In this document: positions 1 through 12,211 of the stretch, in pieces | Layout: each line of letters opens with the position of its first letter | Position numbering within the stretch: position 1 is the first letter of the stretch | Origin: Poronia punctata | Lineage: Eukaryota; Ascomycota; Sordariomycetes; Xylariales; Xylariaceae | Assembly (NCBI GenBank): GCA_022579005.1 | Contig: MU401460.1 | Span: 311,886-375,885, forward strand | Direction: 5' to 3' | Length of the DNA stretch: 64,000 nt | Notes under the pieces: model-generated | Databases searched by the model: none | Told to the model about the DNA's origin: nothing | What the model saw: only the letters and a program-made list of their open reading frames with translations | Translations under genes and position numbers: made by a program

Positions 1-1160
1 TCGAGATGATGGTGTTGGCAAAGTATCCCCTACCTCCTGGTGTTCTCAGCGTGCTTGACGAAGACAACCCGGACTACTGTCTCGAGGTGGGAACCCGTCT
101 GATCCCGGCAGAGGGGTACGAGCATAACATCAAGATAATCGAAAGGAGGCTGAACGCCCGCTGCAAAGGCTTACTCGAGATTAGGAAGACGCCAGGTAGC
201 ATGTGGGGGTCTGACGACTACAGCGACAGATACTTGGTCAGCTATCTACACCGCACCGTCCGAGACTTCCTTCGAAACGAAGACGTGGTCAATCTTTTAA
301 AGAGCAGGCTGGCGGCCCCTTTCGACGCTGACCTTGCTCTGTGCCGAGGATTTGTGTTGCATATCAAGCGCTTCATCATATCTGAAGATCCCTTGATTTC
401 CAAAAAGCTATCTTGCACCAAGGCTCTAGAGGACCTAGTTTATTTTGCTCACCGGATCGAGGTCACGTCCGGCGCCGCTCCCGTCAAGGTGCTCGACGAA
501 GCTCTAGTTGCCTTGGGGGTGATTGGAAAAGTCGTAAAGGATATTGGGGAGTCATTGTTCTATGCCAAAGTCATCCAACACGGCCTCTCTCATTATCTGG
601 AACACTGTCTGTCGATCAATCCAAGGTCCCTTGATCACATAAAGGATGAGCGAGGAAATACCAGTTTGCCCTTGGAGTTGGCACTCACTTCAGCACCCTT
701 GAAGTCTGATGGGGACAGATACGACTGTTTTCTGAAGTCCTCGCCAGTGCGAACTCTGGTGAGGCATGGTGCCAATCCAAACGACTTGGGTAGCGGTCCT
801 TCACGTATCACAGTCTGGAGATCATTCGTATCCTATTCACTTGTGGCCCTGTATGATAGGCGTGAACGTGATGAGTGTTTTGAAGCTTTCGTTATCTTGC
901 TCAAAGCCGGTGCCGAGCGCTACCCCAATCTTTCTTACGATATAAAGAGCATATTTCCCCCTCACCAATCCCGGCAGTTAGAAGAGCTCATCAACGACCT
1001 CGACGCCGGGCAGCGTAAAGGTAAAGACTGGTGTCCTTGTAACCCGTTGATTTATCAAAAGCTGACAACCACATCCAACGGTGTAGACAGTAGTACAACA
1101 CACGCAATAGTCCAGACACAGACCATGTCTGAAGGAGTAAGTGAGCCCAAGTCCATCTAG
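1..1160 (+). CDS. C-terminal part of a NACHT/ankyrin-type protein (5' end outside window)
   Basis: The reading frame is open from base 1 and stops at 1158-1160, so this is the 3' part of a gene that starts to the left. The visible protein (about 385 residues) contains YLHRTVRDFL near residue 80. This is the hallmark of the region that follows the NACHT module in fungal NLR-like proteins (the DUF7791-type segment). A later stretch, with TLVRHGANPND around residue 250 and ILLKAGAERY around residue 300, looks like degenerate ankyrin-like repeats. The P-loop and NACHT core must lie outside the window. Family members are thought to act in non-self recognition or programmed cell death; that role is inferred here. 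The exact start cannot be chosen. Confidence 0.72.
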   Translation, partial: EMMVLAKYPLPPGVLSVLDEDNPDYCLEVGTRLIPAEGYEHNIKIIERRLNARCKGLLEIRKTPGSMWGSDDYSDRYLVSYLHRTVRDFLRNEDVVNLLKSRLAAPFDADLALCRGFVLHIKRFIISEDPLISKKLSCTKALEDLVYFAHRIEVTSGAAPVKVLDEALVALGVIGKVVKDIGESLFYAKVIQHGLSHYLEHCLSINPRSLDHIKDERGNTSLPLELALTSAPLKSDGDRYDCFLKSSPVRTLVRHGANPNDLGSGPSRITVWRSFVSYSLVALYDRRERDECFEAFVILLKAGAERYPNLSYDIKSIFPPHQSRQLEELINDLDAGQRKGKDWCPCNPLIYQKLTTTSNGVDSSTTHAIVQTQTMSEGVSEPKSI

Positions 1161-2274
1161 GCCGTCCTACTGAACGCAATGCTAAGCAAAACAGGCCGAT
1201 TACAAGTCGGTACAGAGGCATAAAAGTGACGACTTTGGTGTCCAACGGACTTACGGGCACGGGGTTAACTCTCATGGAAAAGAACAGGATAACTTTTCGA
1301 GCCCAGCGACGGCCGAACATCAATTGGACGCAACACATCACAAGGGTTCTAAACCTCGATTTCGACTCGCTTGTCGGCTATTTTCTTGCTTCTGATGATG
1401 AATGACAGAATGACAGAATATCGGGCATCCGGTTCTCTTCTTATGTTGTCTTTGGATAATTTCCCGACAACTATTTTCGTATATTCTTCGATTTGATCAG
1501 CTATAGAGGAAACAGCTCGTGGGAAGTACATTTTCAGAAACGGGTTTGACCAATGATGTTTTATATTACCTGCATGATGTATTCCCTGCACTTCAAACCC
1601 CGTCCAAGTATTTGATTCTTGTCTTACGAGTTTTCCGCTGGTGATTTTGTTGACACACCCAGGATGTCAAGACACAAGACACAGTTGGGGGACTTGGTTC
1701 TATGATTTTTTGTTTATTGCATAGGAAGATATTGTAGGCTTTGTGCTATTGACATGACTTTTTGAAATCGGTGAACATGAAGGTAAATGGGCGAAATATT
1801 CTATCATAGACATGCCCTCGCATGGTCTTTACACTACTTGCTCGTATTCCTGCCGTATAAACGGGCCAGTATTTCGATTCCTGACAAGTCAAACCCCCTT
1901 TATTCGTAGCCGGGCAATTGGATCGATAGTCACATATATAAGTTAAGTAGAAACCAACGCTCATCCATAACATAGCCAGAGGAAAGGGCGTATTATATAT
2001 TCCATCTTCTGGATCACCTAGCACATGATTTCAACATGTTTCGGTTTATCCCAAATAAGAGGATCGGGTACAGGTGAGACGACAAAAAAAATATATAAAA
2101 TACAACGACACGGATATTGTGAACCATCATGTTTATGAAGGGGGGGTTTTCCACGCCCTCTGTCTTAACTAGGTGAACCAACCTACTCGTAGGTAGGTAG
2201 TCGAGCAGTTTATCTCTTCTCGTCCTGCCTACCACTTAAGCGCGAGAGGTCGTGATAGTATATATCGTCCAGTT

Positions 2275-2303
2275 TTCCTCCTCCTCCTCCTCCTCCTCCT
2301 CCT
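2275..2303. repeat. (TCC)n microsatellite
   Basis: About nine tandem TCC units lie here. A second tract of the same unit lies at 2497-2523. Confidence 0.9.
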
Positions 2304-2496
2304 TCCTCTTCCTCCCCTCGTTGACCGGACAAAGTAATTAATCACAACCTCACTCCCGTTCCCTTCTCTCCCTTCAGAAGTACCTAGTCATAGGTTTGTT
2401 TATTTCCCCGTAAACTAAACCATTTGCCCACCACCCCCATTAAGAACAAAACACCAGCTATTATTACATGTCTATATCTATATCTATCTCAACCAC

Positions 2497-2523
2497 CCTC
2501 CTCCTCCTCCTCCTCCTCCTCCT
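2497..2523. repeat. (CTC)n microsatellite
   Basis: About nine tandem CTC units, followed by CAC/CAT triplets. It is the second copy of the pyrimidine triplet tract seen 220 bp upstream. Confidence 0.9.
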
Positions 2524-2950
2524 TATTTACCACCACCACCATCATTATAATTTATTCCCCTTATTCCCATTCCCATGATTAAAAGCCAAACAAACAGCAC
2601 TAGCATATTCCCCATCATGACTAATACTAACCGAAGCCTCCACCTCCTCCTCCTCCTCTACCCCATCATCGTTTTTCACAACCGCCACAAGAGGTCCACC
2701 TCTCGACGAAATAATAATACGTCGAAAAGTCAGACGACGGTATGGATGGGCTTTAATCACCGCTTCTTTTGCCGCGAATCTGAGTGTCGTTTTTCCCCAC
2801 CATCATCATCAGCATTCATCATCATAATCATCATAATCGTCAATTTCAATTAAATCAAAGAGTGAAGAGTGTGAAGAAGAGTGGGTAGGGGTTAAAAAAT
2901 ATATTCACCTCCCAGCCATGAATTCCACCGCTCTCGTAAACTCTACATCC

Positions 2951-3002
2951 GAAGAAGAAGAAGAAGAAGAAGAAGAAGAAGAAGAAGAGGTGGTGGTGGT
3001 GG
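2951..3002. repeat. (GAA)n followed by (GGT)n
   Basis: About thirteen GAA units run straight into five GGT units, giving a compound microsatellite. It creates spurious Glu-rich and Ser-rich frames on the two strands. Confidence 0.9.
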
Positions 3003-3891
3003 TCTTGTGTCTATCAATTATACATCGTAATATACCCGCCGTTGTCGAATGTCGGATTTCTTCCTTTCGCAAGATCCGATGGATGAATTGTGGGGCCAAT
3101 CTACCCTGTAAAATTCGTCGGATCCGAGAAACGCGGCAGATGTCGTTACCGATGAGGAAGGGTAGGTTTGGCGCTGCTACCATGGCGAATGTATAATCTT
3201 ATGAGGTGCGCGTGTGTGTGTGTGTTGATTTGTGTGTGTCGCGTGTTTTTACTTGGTGTTTTATCTCGGATAGGAGCTGGATCGTAGGTGTACTGAGGAA
3301 ATGACACCCCTGTACAAGTACCTCAAGTACCTCTAACCTACATAGTATGTACAATGGACACAATTTCTGTCACATCACAATGTCTCAATCTCAATTTTGA
3401 CTGACACCAAAATCAAACGTCAGAAGGGATGCAGAAAATAACGATATAATTATCTCGACTTCTTCATTCTTTTCACCAAATACAAATCAGGGGTCTAATA
3501 ATAACATTGCAGTTTTTTCTTCCCCGGGCAAATTTGGAACAGTGGTCATGCACCAATTACGGCAGATTACCTAACTTATTAGTTAGCTCGTCTCTCACGC
3601 CCTCTTTCTCATGTCCCTAGAAACTTTGGTCCATCGTTACACTAATCATAACTTCATTGACGCTGTACCACAGCAAACGATGCGCAGTCCAACACCGGCT
3701 CAAATGCGAAAACTTGTGACTGAACATCTTGCATCATTCCGTCTTGGCACATATTCCGATTTCACCCTTCAGTCGATTCGCGATTTACAACGGCTCTGCG
3801 AGGTGACATGAAGCGAGAGCAAAGCCATCATGATTCTCCGAGGTCACTTCTTACAGTGTTTCCTACCGAATCGGCCCGTCATGCTGGCCTC

Positions 3892-4794
3892 TTAATTATT
3901 GTTGTTGTCTGACAGGAGAGGCGCTCTCTCGGCATCGCTCGTACGTGTCTTATTAGCAGCAGGAACTGCGACTACCACAGTAGCGACGAATAGCACTGCC
4001 ATGACAGTGAACGCGAAGATCCACTGCAGCGCAACCACCTGCCTCAAGAACTGAGACACGCCGATGGCTGCTGACAAGACGGAAAGGTTGAAGCCCATCG
4101 TGTAATCCTGGCCAATGCATTAGCGGAGGACCGAAGTTTCTTTCTGATACAGACAGCTTACCTTGTAGAAGAAGATGAAGAACAGACCGTAGCCCATGAT
4201 ACCCCAGATGAAGATGTTGCCGAAGATGCGGGCGACTAGGGCTTCGGGATGGGGGACCATGATAGCTCCATTCCAGAAAATGGCAACAAAGGTCCAAGCA
4301 AGTGGCCCCGATACGACCGCCCCGTGGATGAAGCGAGCATATCCGGGATGGCGGAAGTATAGCGAGGACAGGTTGATGAAGTTAAGGATGATGATCAGCT
4401 CGGCCCAACCGAACAGCGATCGGACAAAGAGCATGACAAACGCGAACTGGAATAGATTGTTGAGGATGAAGTGGCTGCCGACATGGCAGGCCTCATTGAC
4501 ACGTTCGATGCTTCCGGAGAAGAGGTGGGCGATATAGCCACCTTGGAGGATGAAGAGGACAATCCAGTAGATGCTGGCAATGATATGATTCATCCGGAAT
4601 GCCGTGTGATAATGGTCATTCTGTTGCCAGATGCTGCGCCGTGGCCATACGCCATCATCGGGACTGTTGAAAGTATAGTAAAACGAGATGACGAGGGCGA
4701 GAAGCCATGATAGGGTGGTCAAGATCTTGTAGGTGATGACAGTGTTATCGGAATGCGATTCGCGCTTGGCGAACGGATTAACTAAAGAGAACAT
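3892..4794 (-). CDS. DUF1774 family multi-pass membrane protein
   Basis: Two exons on the minus strand, 4794-4162 and 4107-3892 (282 aa), are joined by a 54-nt intron with donor GTAAGC and acceptor CCAG in phase 0. The ATG at 4794 gives MFSLVNPF and is preferred over an upstream in-frame ATG at 4881. The protein has about six to seven hydrophobic segments. The first is near residues 25-40, followed by a loop with the tryptophan-rich SPDDGVWPRRSIWQQND, and the last is in exon 2 (VALQWIFAFTVMAVLFVATV). The tail ends RAPLLSDNNNN. This matches the fungal DUF1774 family in length and topology. That family has no established biochemical function, so no role is assigned. The neighbouring gene at 1-1160 is convergent. 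Confidence 0.85.
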
Positions 4795-6588
4795 CGCGGT
4801 GGTTAGCAAAGGTCGACCCAATCGTTTCTCAAAGCTGTTATGGCATTGTAAAGTCAACATACTCTGATGTATCCCAGTCATCGTGACGGTAACGCAACGG
4901 TGTTGCTACACCCTAACCTAAGTGATTATAGCGATGGCAGACTGCAAAACGGAAGGTTTGGAGAGAAGTCTGGAAGGCCCTCGCGTACTTATCCCAAGTC
5001 TCTAGAGATTTGTCTGAAGCTCGGAAGACAGGTCGAACGAAAAGAATCCGAGAATTAAAATTTTGATTCTCGAGGGACCAATATGAAGGGTTGTCCGATT
5101 GTATGACGGCAGGGAGTGGTGGGGTGTCTTATATATCACTGCTAGTCTAGTACCTCCTACCTTGGCTAATGCATACCACCTAATAGAGGGTGTATGTACT
5201 TAGCTGCAGATAGATGTACAATGCACTACGACAGTGAAAGCCTAGCGGATTGCGGGGAGCCCCTCGGTGACGTCGGTTGAAACCGATCTGTGTACCATGT
5301 ACATGCAGTTCTACTATCGATGGTGCAAAAACTTCAAAATAAGTACTTTGTTATGGCTGTTCAATCTCTGAGACGCCCAGAGAGTTTGGGCTCACTTGAC
5401 AGGAATACGATCATTGGGATAACAATTCTGTACTTGAACTTGCTTTTGCTATTACCCTATCAGCTGTCAATTTTGTCTCTTTAACTGGAACAAGATGAAA
5501 CCTAAAAGGCGAGGGATGACAGCTGAAATAACCACAATTCTGGACGAACTGATAAATAAATGTAGATATGTACAACCCGGATGTATTAAATACGTATCGA
5601 AGACAGTGCATTCTGGAGGGTGGCCAAGCTACTAGCGCATCTCGTAATGGGCATTGGTCGTCCATCCTATGCATTCCTGTCAAAGGAGGGGCTTATCACG
5701 ACTGGCAGAAGACAAGTTCAAGTCTAGGTTAAACCACAGCTATCGAATGTCGATAGAGCAGAGAGGCGGCACAGCATATGTACATGTCTAATAGTACAGC
5801 GTGAACGTATGGAAAACCTTCTTATTCGTTAGAAGGTGCAGAAATGAAACACCATTCGATAGACGAGACGGAAACTTGTACGTCATTCCGGTCACGCGCC
5901 CGATATAACAAGCAAGCACTAGTATCTCCCAGCTGTGTCTTATTAGCCCCGCAACCATCCGGTTGTACCAGTAGACATGACATGTTACCGACAAGCTCGA
6001 TGTTTATGTTGCCTGCGGTAATGTGCCGGCTCGGATTATGCGTTTCTCTTCTGTTTCCTGATGCATGGAAAGGTGTTGGAAACAGGGCATACTTGTCAAA
6101 ACTGGAGGAAATTTGATGGTTGTTGCTCATGCCTGTATCAGGTCTGTTGTATTTTTTCAAGTTTGATATGTTGGATGCAAGTGTACTTACTGTACGCCTG
6201 ATAACCTGAAAAAGTCGGGGGCTTGGCTTGGCCGACCGGAAACACTGGAGAATCGAGATCGAGATGTTCGTGTACAGCCGCCACCAGCGCTTCAATTGCC
6301 GTAGTTAACCGTGAAGATAGGTAGAAGGAATTCTATCTGGACGGGAGTGACGGGGACTACTATAATAGTCTAGGTTAAACAAGGTTAGATTAGGTTAGGA
6401 AGTGATCTTTATCGGATGCTACTTTGCGTAGGACTTGCTCAGTGATAAGGTTTTTGCAAAACATCAGATGAGCTGAGACCGGGAATTGGTCGGTACAATC
6501 CATGATCAACCTCATGTTTCTGGTCCTTTATGCACTAAATGGAAATGTAACGCCAATAAGAAATGAAGGGAGTCCTTGCTCCGATATT

Positions 6589-7314
6589 GTACGAGTAGTC
6601 GCGGAACCATTTCTTTGTAGAAGTATGGGTAGTCCCTCATGTACTAACGTAGCACTATCACGACAATATGGAAATTTCTCAAAATGCAAGACATAAGTAC
6701 GGAATAGCCAGAATCGCATCTACACGTATACGATTGTTTATATCCAACCTTAGGATTGGTAAGTAAGGTATGCACCTAACCTACGAGTATGTTCAAGATA
6801 ATCAAGTATGCGACGTACCGTATAAATATACAGTACTATGTCAACCATTACACTGTATTAAATGTGAATAACCTACGAGTAGGTAAACCACCAAGGTTCC
6901 TATTTAGCAAAACCAACAGAGTTTCTTCAAACTGTTTCGCAAGAGTCAACAGGTACGAGTAGAGAGCGGCTCTAGACGCATAAGTCAACACCAAGACCAC
7001 TGTTGAAGTGATATGGTAGGAGGCTAAGAAACAATATACTGCTCAGTGACATAGTAGTTGCTCAACTGCCCAGGTTACTACTTACTCAGGAACTGTTGAG
7101 CAAGACGGTATCTTCCATTTAATTAGAAATATACCGCGAACACCACAGGAGGCAGCAAACATCACCATCCACAGCCACATATAAACTTGGGCTGACCGGT
7201 GGTCTGACGCTTGAGCTGTAGTTGCTATGAGATGATTTTATCAGGAACGCTTCTACGTGAAATGCTGGCTGTCCCACTCACTCTCAAGGTTAATGAGTCT
7301 GCCTTTACGAGTAA
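6589..7314. repeat. cluster of five TACGAGTA quasi-palindromes
   Basis: TACGAGTA occurs at 6590, 6782, 6874, 6954 and 7306, most copies inside a longer inverted context (CTAC-GA-GTAG at 6873-6882, TTAC-GA-GTAA at 7305-7314). This is the local concentration of the dispersed motif described in the findings. Its function is unknown. Confidence 0.7.
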
Positions 7315-8112
7315 GAGCATGCTCATCCACTTTTACCCTGCCACACTTTCTCGTCAGTTCTTCTGAGCACAGCCATAAAGACGTGACAGCTAAATTTGCG
7401 GGACGAATTCGCATGGGGATTAGATTCCGCAGTTCATGCGGCCTGTTGTCCGCTTTGTGGTCTTGATAGCGGTCTCTTGTCAGAGGGGCTTGACATTCAG
7501 ATGTATTTCTTTACCCGAATTGGGTGAGGAAGGTACATACCTGACACGCTAAGGCCGCGATTTTGGCCCAACACCCAACTCGCATGTCCGCCAAGCCGGT
7601 TCAGGCCAAGACGGACAGATCCGGCCCCCTAGCACTCGACAACACTTTAACGAAATCTGCAGCAGAAGCGCCAACTGACCCTGCCAGTCAACAGTCAGGC
7701 AACTGCGCGTGGCGGCGTCGAGATTTTCACCATACCCTTTCAGCTGGAATTTGCAACATGAAGTTCTGGTGCTGCCTTGGGTCTGCGGGACCCTGGCGGC
7801 AAATGGACCATAAGTTCAGTACTGCCTCGAATGCATCTCCACTTACGCCGGCAGGTTAGGTCTTGGGTGTGGGGAATCTGGACCAAAGAGACTCTTGAAA
7901 CGTTTAGACGTTAACAACCATGGCAGCTCTCTGGATTGTTTTTGGGGGAGACGTCGCTGACATTCTCACCAGATTGGCTATCTAGATATGATATTTTATG
8001 ATATCTCAAGTGACAAGTCTCGTTGGGTATTCATCACTGCCCAACTCAAATTTTAAGTAGCAAAAATCGAGCTTTAGCAACACTTTTTCGTCTCATGAAG
8101 GACCCGGCAGGT

Positions 8113-8150
8113 AGGGGCTTAGCCGGCCAGAGGCCGGGCCCGTAGCCCCT
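8113..8150. other. GC-rich inverted repeat (hairpin)
   Basis: AGGGGCT at 8113-8119 pairs with AGCCCCT at 8144-8150, and inside it GCCGGCC at 8122-8128 pairs with GGCCGGGC at 8132-8139 with one bulge. The result is a nearly continuous stem about 310 bp upstream of the Clr5 ATG. It stands out from the AT-richer surroundings. It could be a transcript structure, a protein-binding site or chance. Confidence 0.55.
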
Positions 8151-8459
8151 CAGCCTCCGACCAGGAAAGCTGGCCGCTTGGTCTTTCCCCCCATAGAGGA
8201 CTACCTCAGTCTGTTGGTTGATCAGTTCTATCGCAATGGCTAGACTGACCCCTTTTCAAATTTCTCGACCGTGTTAGCCTACGGCGGCTGCTTGAAGAGT
8301 TGCGACTATAAAAACTCGCCGTCTCGACGGCTTTATACGACAATATCCTGAGAGAACACCACGACACCATCACATTGATACCTGCCCAACTCTTCTTCGA
8401 CAGAAAAACTATACAAATTTCCCTTCCTAAACAGTATTGCTGGCCCGCCTCTTCTCAGC

Positions 8460-9649
8460 ATGCCTCGTAAACAGGAAACAGACAAGTCGAAGCCCAGCCG
8501 TGGCGAGGATAATGCCGAATGGGAGGCTCACAAGGAAACTCTTAGAAAGATGTACGTCGAGGAAGACCTTCCCCTCAGAGAAGTCTTGACGCGGATGGCA
8601 GAAGAGCATGGCTTCATACGGAGGTAAGACAAACGTTAGATACTCCTAATTCTTCATATAAGCTGACAAATGTGCGAACAGTCCGAAACAATGGTATGTG
8701 TCGACCATTCTTACTATTGAGCCTTAGTATTACCCATAAACGTCTGGAGCTTACTAACATGATGCTCGTCTAGTACGTTACAACACCATGCCCGTAAACG
8801 GGCGATGCAATCCACTCTATGCAAGTAGATTGCTGGAGTTCACCCGTCTCGACGACGACGACATAGATCTATACTGACTCTAAGACAGATAGATACAGAC
8901 TGCAGACGATATGGCAGTGGAGGAAATACAACCAGATTCACGCCGAAGCGGCGCCAGTAGCCGATGTTCCCGATGAACCGGACACTGAAACGCCAGTGTT
9001 CAGTATCCCCGGCATAACAGTCTCTGAAACGTCGCCTGCGGACGATGATGTACCGGAGGATATCGACCACAAGGTCTTTCACAGTGTAGACGACGATAGC
9101 AAGATTCTTGACGAACTCAGACGAACTGACTCCGCCAACGTTTCGGCTGGCCTATGGCTCTGCTTCGAGTGGTGCAAACAAGAGCTGCTGAGGCCCGGTG
9201 CTGAGCGCTCCATTTACCTGTCAACTACGCCGCGCACAATTGCCCATGCCGTGATGCAGCAATACTATCTGGAAATCTCCCTCTTCATCCACCTGTTCAA
9301 GTGCTATGTCGCGGCACCACCCGAGAACCAGTGGGACAAGACGGTCAAAAGCGCTACCTCGTTGGAGCCAGCTATGGCGCTCTTTACGATGGGCTCGCTT
9401 GTCCTGTCCATGGCTGCCAACCAGTGGCGAGCCATTGAAGCGACGAACGACAGCCCGCCGCCTCCGCCGGATACGGTCCTGACGGCCGCTAAACTCGGAC
9501 TCGAGCTTATGGAAACGGATGAGTTCCGATGGAGCGACGAGGAACTAATTATCGAGTTCTGCAACGAACTGAGCGCCATAGTTGACAACTATAGGCCACT
9601 TGGCGCAGCAGTCGCCGGTGCCGTTCTATCCATGAACAGGGTGAATTAG
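8460..9649 (+). CDS. Clr5-domain protein with two micro-exons
   Basis: The proposed exons are 8460-8623, 8682-8693, 8774-8793 and 8889-9649, giving 318 aa in a continuous frame. Introns of 58, 80 and 95 nt have donors GTAAGA, GTATGT and GTAAAC and branch sites CTGAC, CTAAC and CTGAC just before their acceptors. The first exon carries WEAHKETLRKMYVEEDLPL and the following helix, a clear Clr5 domain (roughly residues 21-75). Its end (YRLQTIWQWRKYN) is supplied by exon 4. The remaining ~240 residues contain an acidic linker and a mostly helical region with no recognised domain (PENQWDKTVKSA, EFRWSDEELIIEF). Clr5 domains occur at the N-terminus of many fungal proteins; the family is named after a fission-yeast silencing factor. 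The function here is unknown. The 12-nt and 20-nt exons are the weakest part of the model. Confidence 0.72.
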
Positions 9650-11475
9650 TAGATTCAGTCGGGATATTAGTCGTTTGGGGGACAGAATGCATTGATTCGA
9701 GTTGGTATAGACTATAAGATATCAAAACCTGGGTTATATTCAAGGGCGTCAAAGGATCCATCACGCAACATTTGTGTAGATTGAACATCGAGTTATCAAC
9801 TTATTTTCCACTTGCTCATATAGTTGCACTCCACCACTGACTAAGCGATGTCAAACACACATTCAAGCAAAGCAGGCCTTTCCTTCGTGTATGTACTAAT
9901 TCATTTCAATTCATACTTCCAAAAGGAACACTTCAACCCAGTTCCCCACATCATCTTCACCACTCCTACCTACCGAATGCAGGTTAAAGTAGGAATTGGG
10001 ATCGCAAAAATGTCATAATCCAGGATCTACTACTAGGAGTAATCCCTTGCTCAGGATCATTTTAACTCAAGAAGGCATAGTGAAAAACATGTAGTGTATC
10101 TGGATGCATCTACCTTCAAACAAACATTTTTCATGTCTCGGGAAGGGGTCTTCGGTGATCATTGGTTATGGTTTTAATTTACCCCGAATATCCCGGAAGG
10201 GGAATTAGGTAATATATGGCTAAAGAGACCCCGAACTCAAAAAGTAAATCGCCGAACCCGTCTTTAAGTGCAGAAAAATTAGACTATAGAAGCTGTCAAT
10301 CTCGGCCCCAGTCTTTATAGTCAACTTGCAAAACCCGCGCGGGGACGCTGACTCGCAAATCATAAAGACTTGGACTCCGGGCTTTCTGTGTACATGGGTT
10401 CGGATTCTTTAACGAATTGGGCCCAAATTTCGTCATTGTACCATACAAAAACGCAACCGGTAGAAATGAGAACTTTGGGTCAGATGGGGGGCACACGGAT
10501 TGATGAATGATCTCTTTTTATGACCTGTGCGTTGAACGCCAAAAGTGAGAGAGGATGAATAGTACACAGTAATGGTGTATGTACATGTACAATTGTAACC
10601 TTCAACCTTGATTGAGCAGCGTGGCAGACCGCAGGGAGAAGCGGCTAACCACGCCCCGTCACCGGCGGGTTCGGCGAGGCTCGTACCTGATCTGCTTAAA
10701 AATGTACATGTGGGCTCATTCTTTGACGTACTAATTAGCTCATCTCAAAAGGGGCGCGTAGTTGGCCACAAAACCTAGACGCTGTTCGCCAATGTGGCCT
10801 TCCTATCCCAGAACAGCTTATCCAGAAGATCAGTTGGCAACGAGGTAAATGGGCAGTAAACGGCAAATTCTTGCTCTGAAAATTGTGCCAATTGGCAATG
10901 ATGCACAACAATTGCCGGGTCGGCAGAGCCAAGGCAAGCCACTCTGTACAGTGATTTGCACAGTACGAATGGATTCGATGTACGTTATGTACCATAAATC
11001 CTCGAAACTACACGATTCAGCAGCCAATCATCGTGCAGTTTCCGTCACGCGGACAGGAACTATCATCATCCGCCCAGCTTGTACAAACAGTGCCTCCCTT
11101 TGACGGATTTTGTACTGGCAGAATAGACACTAGTCCACGCCCAAAAGACGCGAAAGCGGAGTCCTGAGATACTCGACTGACCTGATAACAAGGATTGATA
11201 GCCGGGGTCGCCAAGCAGGACACAACTAGCGGCAACTGATAGCGAGATGCACTGGCGAGCAACACACGAACAGCGTCAAGCCCATACCCGTCAGTGCACT
11301 CGACCAGACACCGCCAGTTTGTCCCACACCCTCCCCTTTTGCATATTCATCCTTCAGGCCGGAAACTCTTGTCTTTCCACCACATCACGCAAGTTTCTTG
11401 TCAAAAGCCCTGGAATCTCTCTGCCACCCAAAAACTTTGCAACATTAGTTTATCGTATAATTTCTGTATAGCAAG
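9650..11475. other. intergenic, no gene seen
   Basis: This 1.8 kb lies between the Clr5 gene and the cysteine dioxygenase gene. Frames on both strands are short and unlike known proteins. The last 200 bp before 11476 are pyrimidine-rich, as expected for a promoter or leader. Palindromic TGTACATGTACA-like stretches occur near 10570 and 10700. Confidence 0.55.
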
Positions 11476-12211
11476 ATGCCTTCCGCAACAATGAACGCTT
11501 TCGACGTGCTAGTAGATGATATCCGAGAAGTCCTTGGGCCGTCGTCGGGATTGGACTCGGCAGATGTCGACGTCGAAGACCTCACGCACTTGATGGAGCG
11601 ATACGTGTCGAAACATGAAGAGTGGGCTCCATACGCCCTGTCAGACCAAAAGATGAACTATACTCGGAACCTCGTTGACGAGGGCAATGGCAAAGCCAAC
11701 TTGGTAAGACCATCGTGCATCGAGTGTCTGCTGTTGTATCTTCCTCCATGCTAATGCCACGGTGCCGACAGCTCGTACTTGTATGGACTCCTGGTAAAGG
11801 CAGTCCCATCCACGATCACGGCAATGCCCATTGCCTAATGAAGATCCTTCATGGCAACCTGACCGAGACCCGGTACGACTTTCCGGACGGCGACGTAGAG
11901 AAACCCATGCAAATAAAATCTGAGCGTGTGTATGAAGAAAACGCTGTTGCTTATATGGCGGATGAACTGGGCTTGCATCGCATGTGCAACTCTGGCAGCG
12001 ACTACGCTGTCTCCCTACACTGTAGGTCTCCCACGATGAAGTAGCTCGTTGTACATGCGGCGAGGCTAAGTCGGCTAACCATCTCGCAGTGTATACGCCA
12101 CCCAATGTAGCAAGGCAGGGCTGTAATATCTTCAATCCAAAGACTGGCAAGAAGACACATATAGCCAAATGTGGAAACTATTCCGAGTATGGGCAACGTG
12201 TGCGTCACTGA
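11476..12211 (+). CDS. cysteine dioxygenase type I
   Basis: Three exons, 11476-11703, 11772-12021 and 12090-12211, give 199 aa, the usual size of the family. Both introns are 68 nt. The enzyme is a non-haem iron cupin that oxidises L-cysteine to cysteine sulfinate, controlling cellular cysteine and feeding sulfite/taurine-type sulfur metabolism. Exon 2 shows the iron site [10 protein letters not shown]: the two His ligands are followed by the Cys that forms the Cys-Tyr cofactor in this family. The partner Tyr is in LHLYTPP at the exon 2/3 junction, where splicing restores the conserved motif. A third His ligand is likely in SLH just before it. The start [12 protein letters not shown] is the first ATG; an internal Met six residues later is possible. 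No sulfur-metabolism neighbours are present. Confidence 0.93.

Larger units (their letters stand above)
1161..3891. other. intergenic, microsatellite-rich
   Basis: No convincing gene was seen in this 2.7 kb between the NACHT-type gene and the DUF1774 gene. It holds several trinucleotide microsatellites, a short GT-rich tract near 3210-3240, and one TACTCGTA motif at 2184-2191. The open frames here (for example 2575-2853 and 2918-3196) are microsatellite translations. A 66-residue frame at 3611-3811 resembles nothing I know. Confidence 0.6.
4795..8459. other. long intergenic region with clustered quasi-palindromes
   Basis: This 3.7 kb holds no gene I can support. Frames such as 5822-6295 (minus, 157 codons) show no domain, signal peptide or plausible splicing. 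Five copies of TACGAGTA occur between 6590 and 7313 (6590, 6782, 6874, 6954, 7306), the densest group in the window. A GC-rich hairpin sits at 8113-8150, and the last 300 bp are presumably the promoter and leader of the Clr5 gene. Confidence 0.6.

Noticed and set aside
5822..6295. 157-codon minus-strand open frame
   Set aside because: No domain, no plausible partner exons, AT-rich intergenic context.
9304..9588. 94-codon minus-strand frame
   Set aside because: Antisense shadow of the Clr5 gene.
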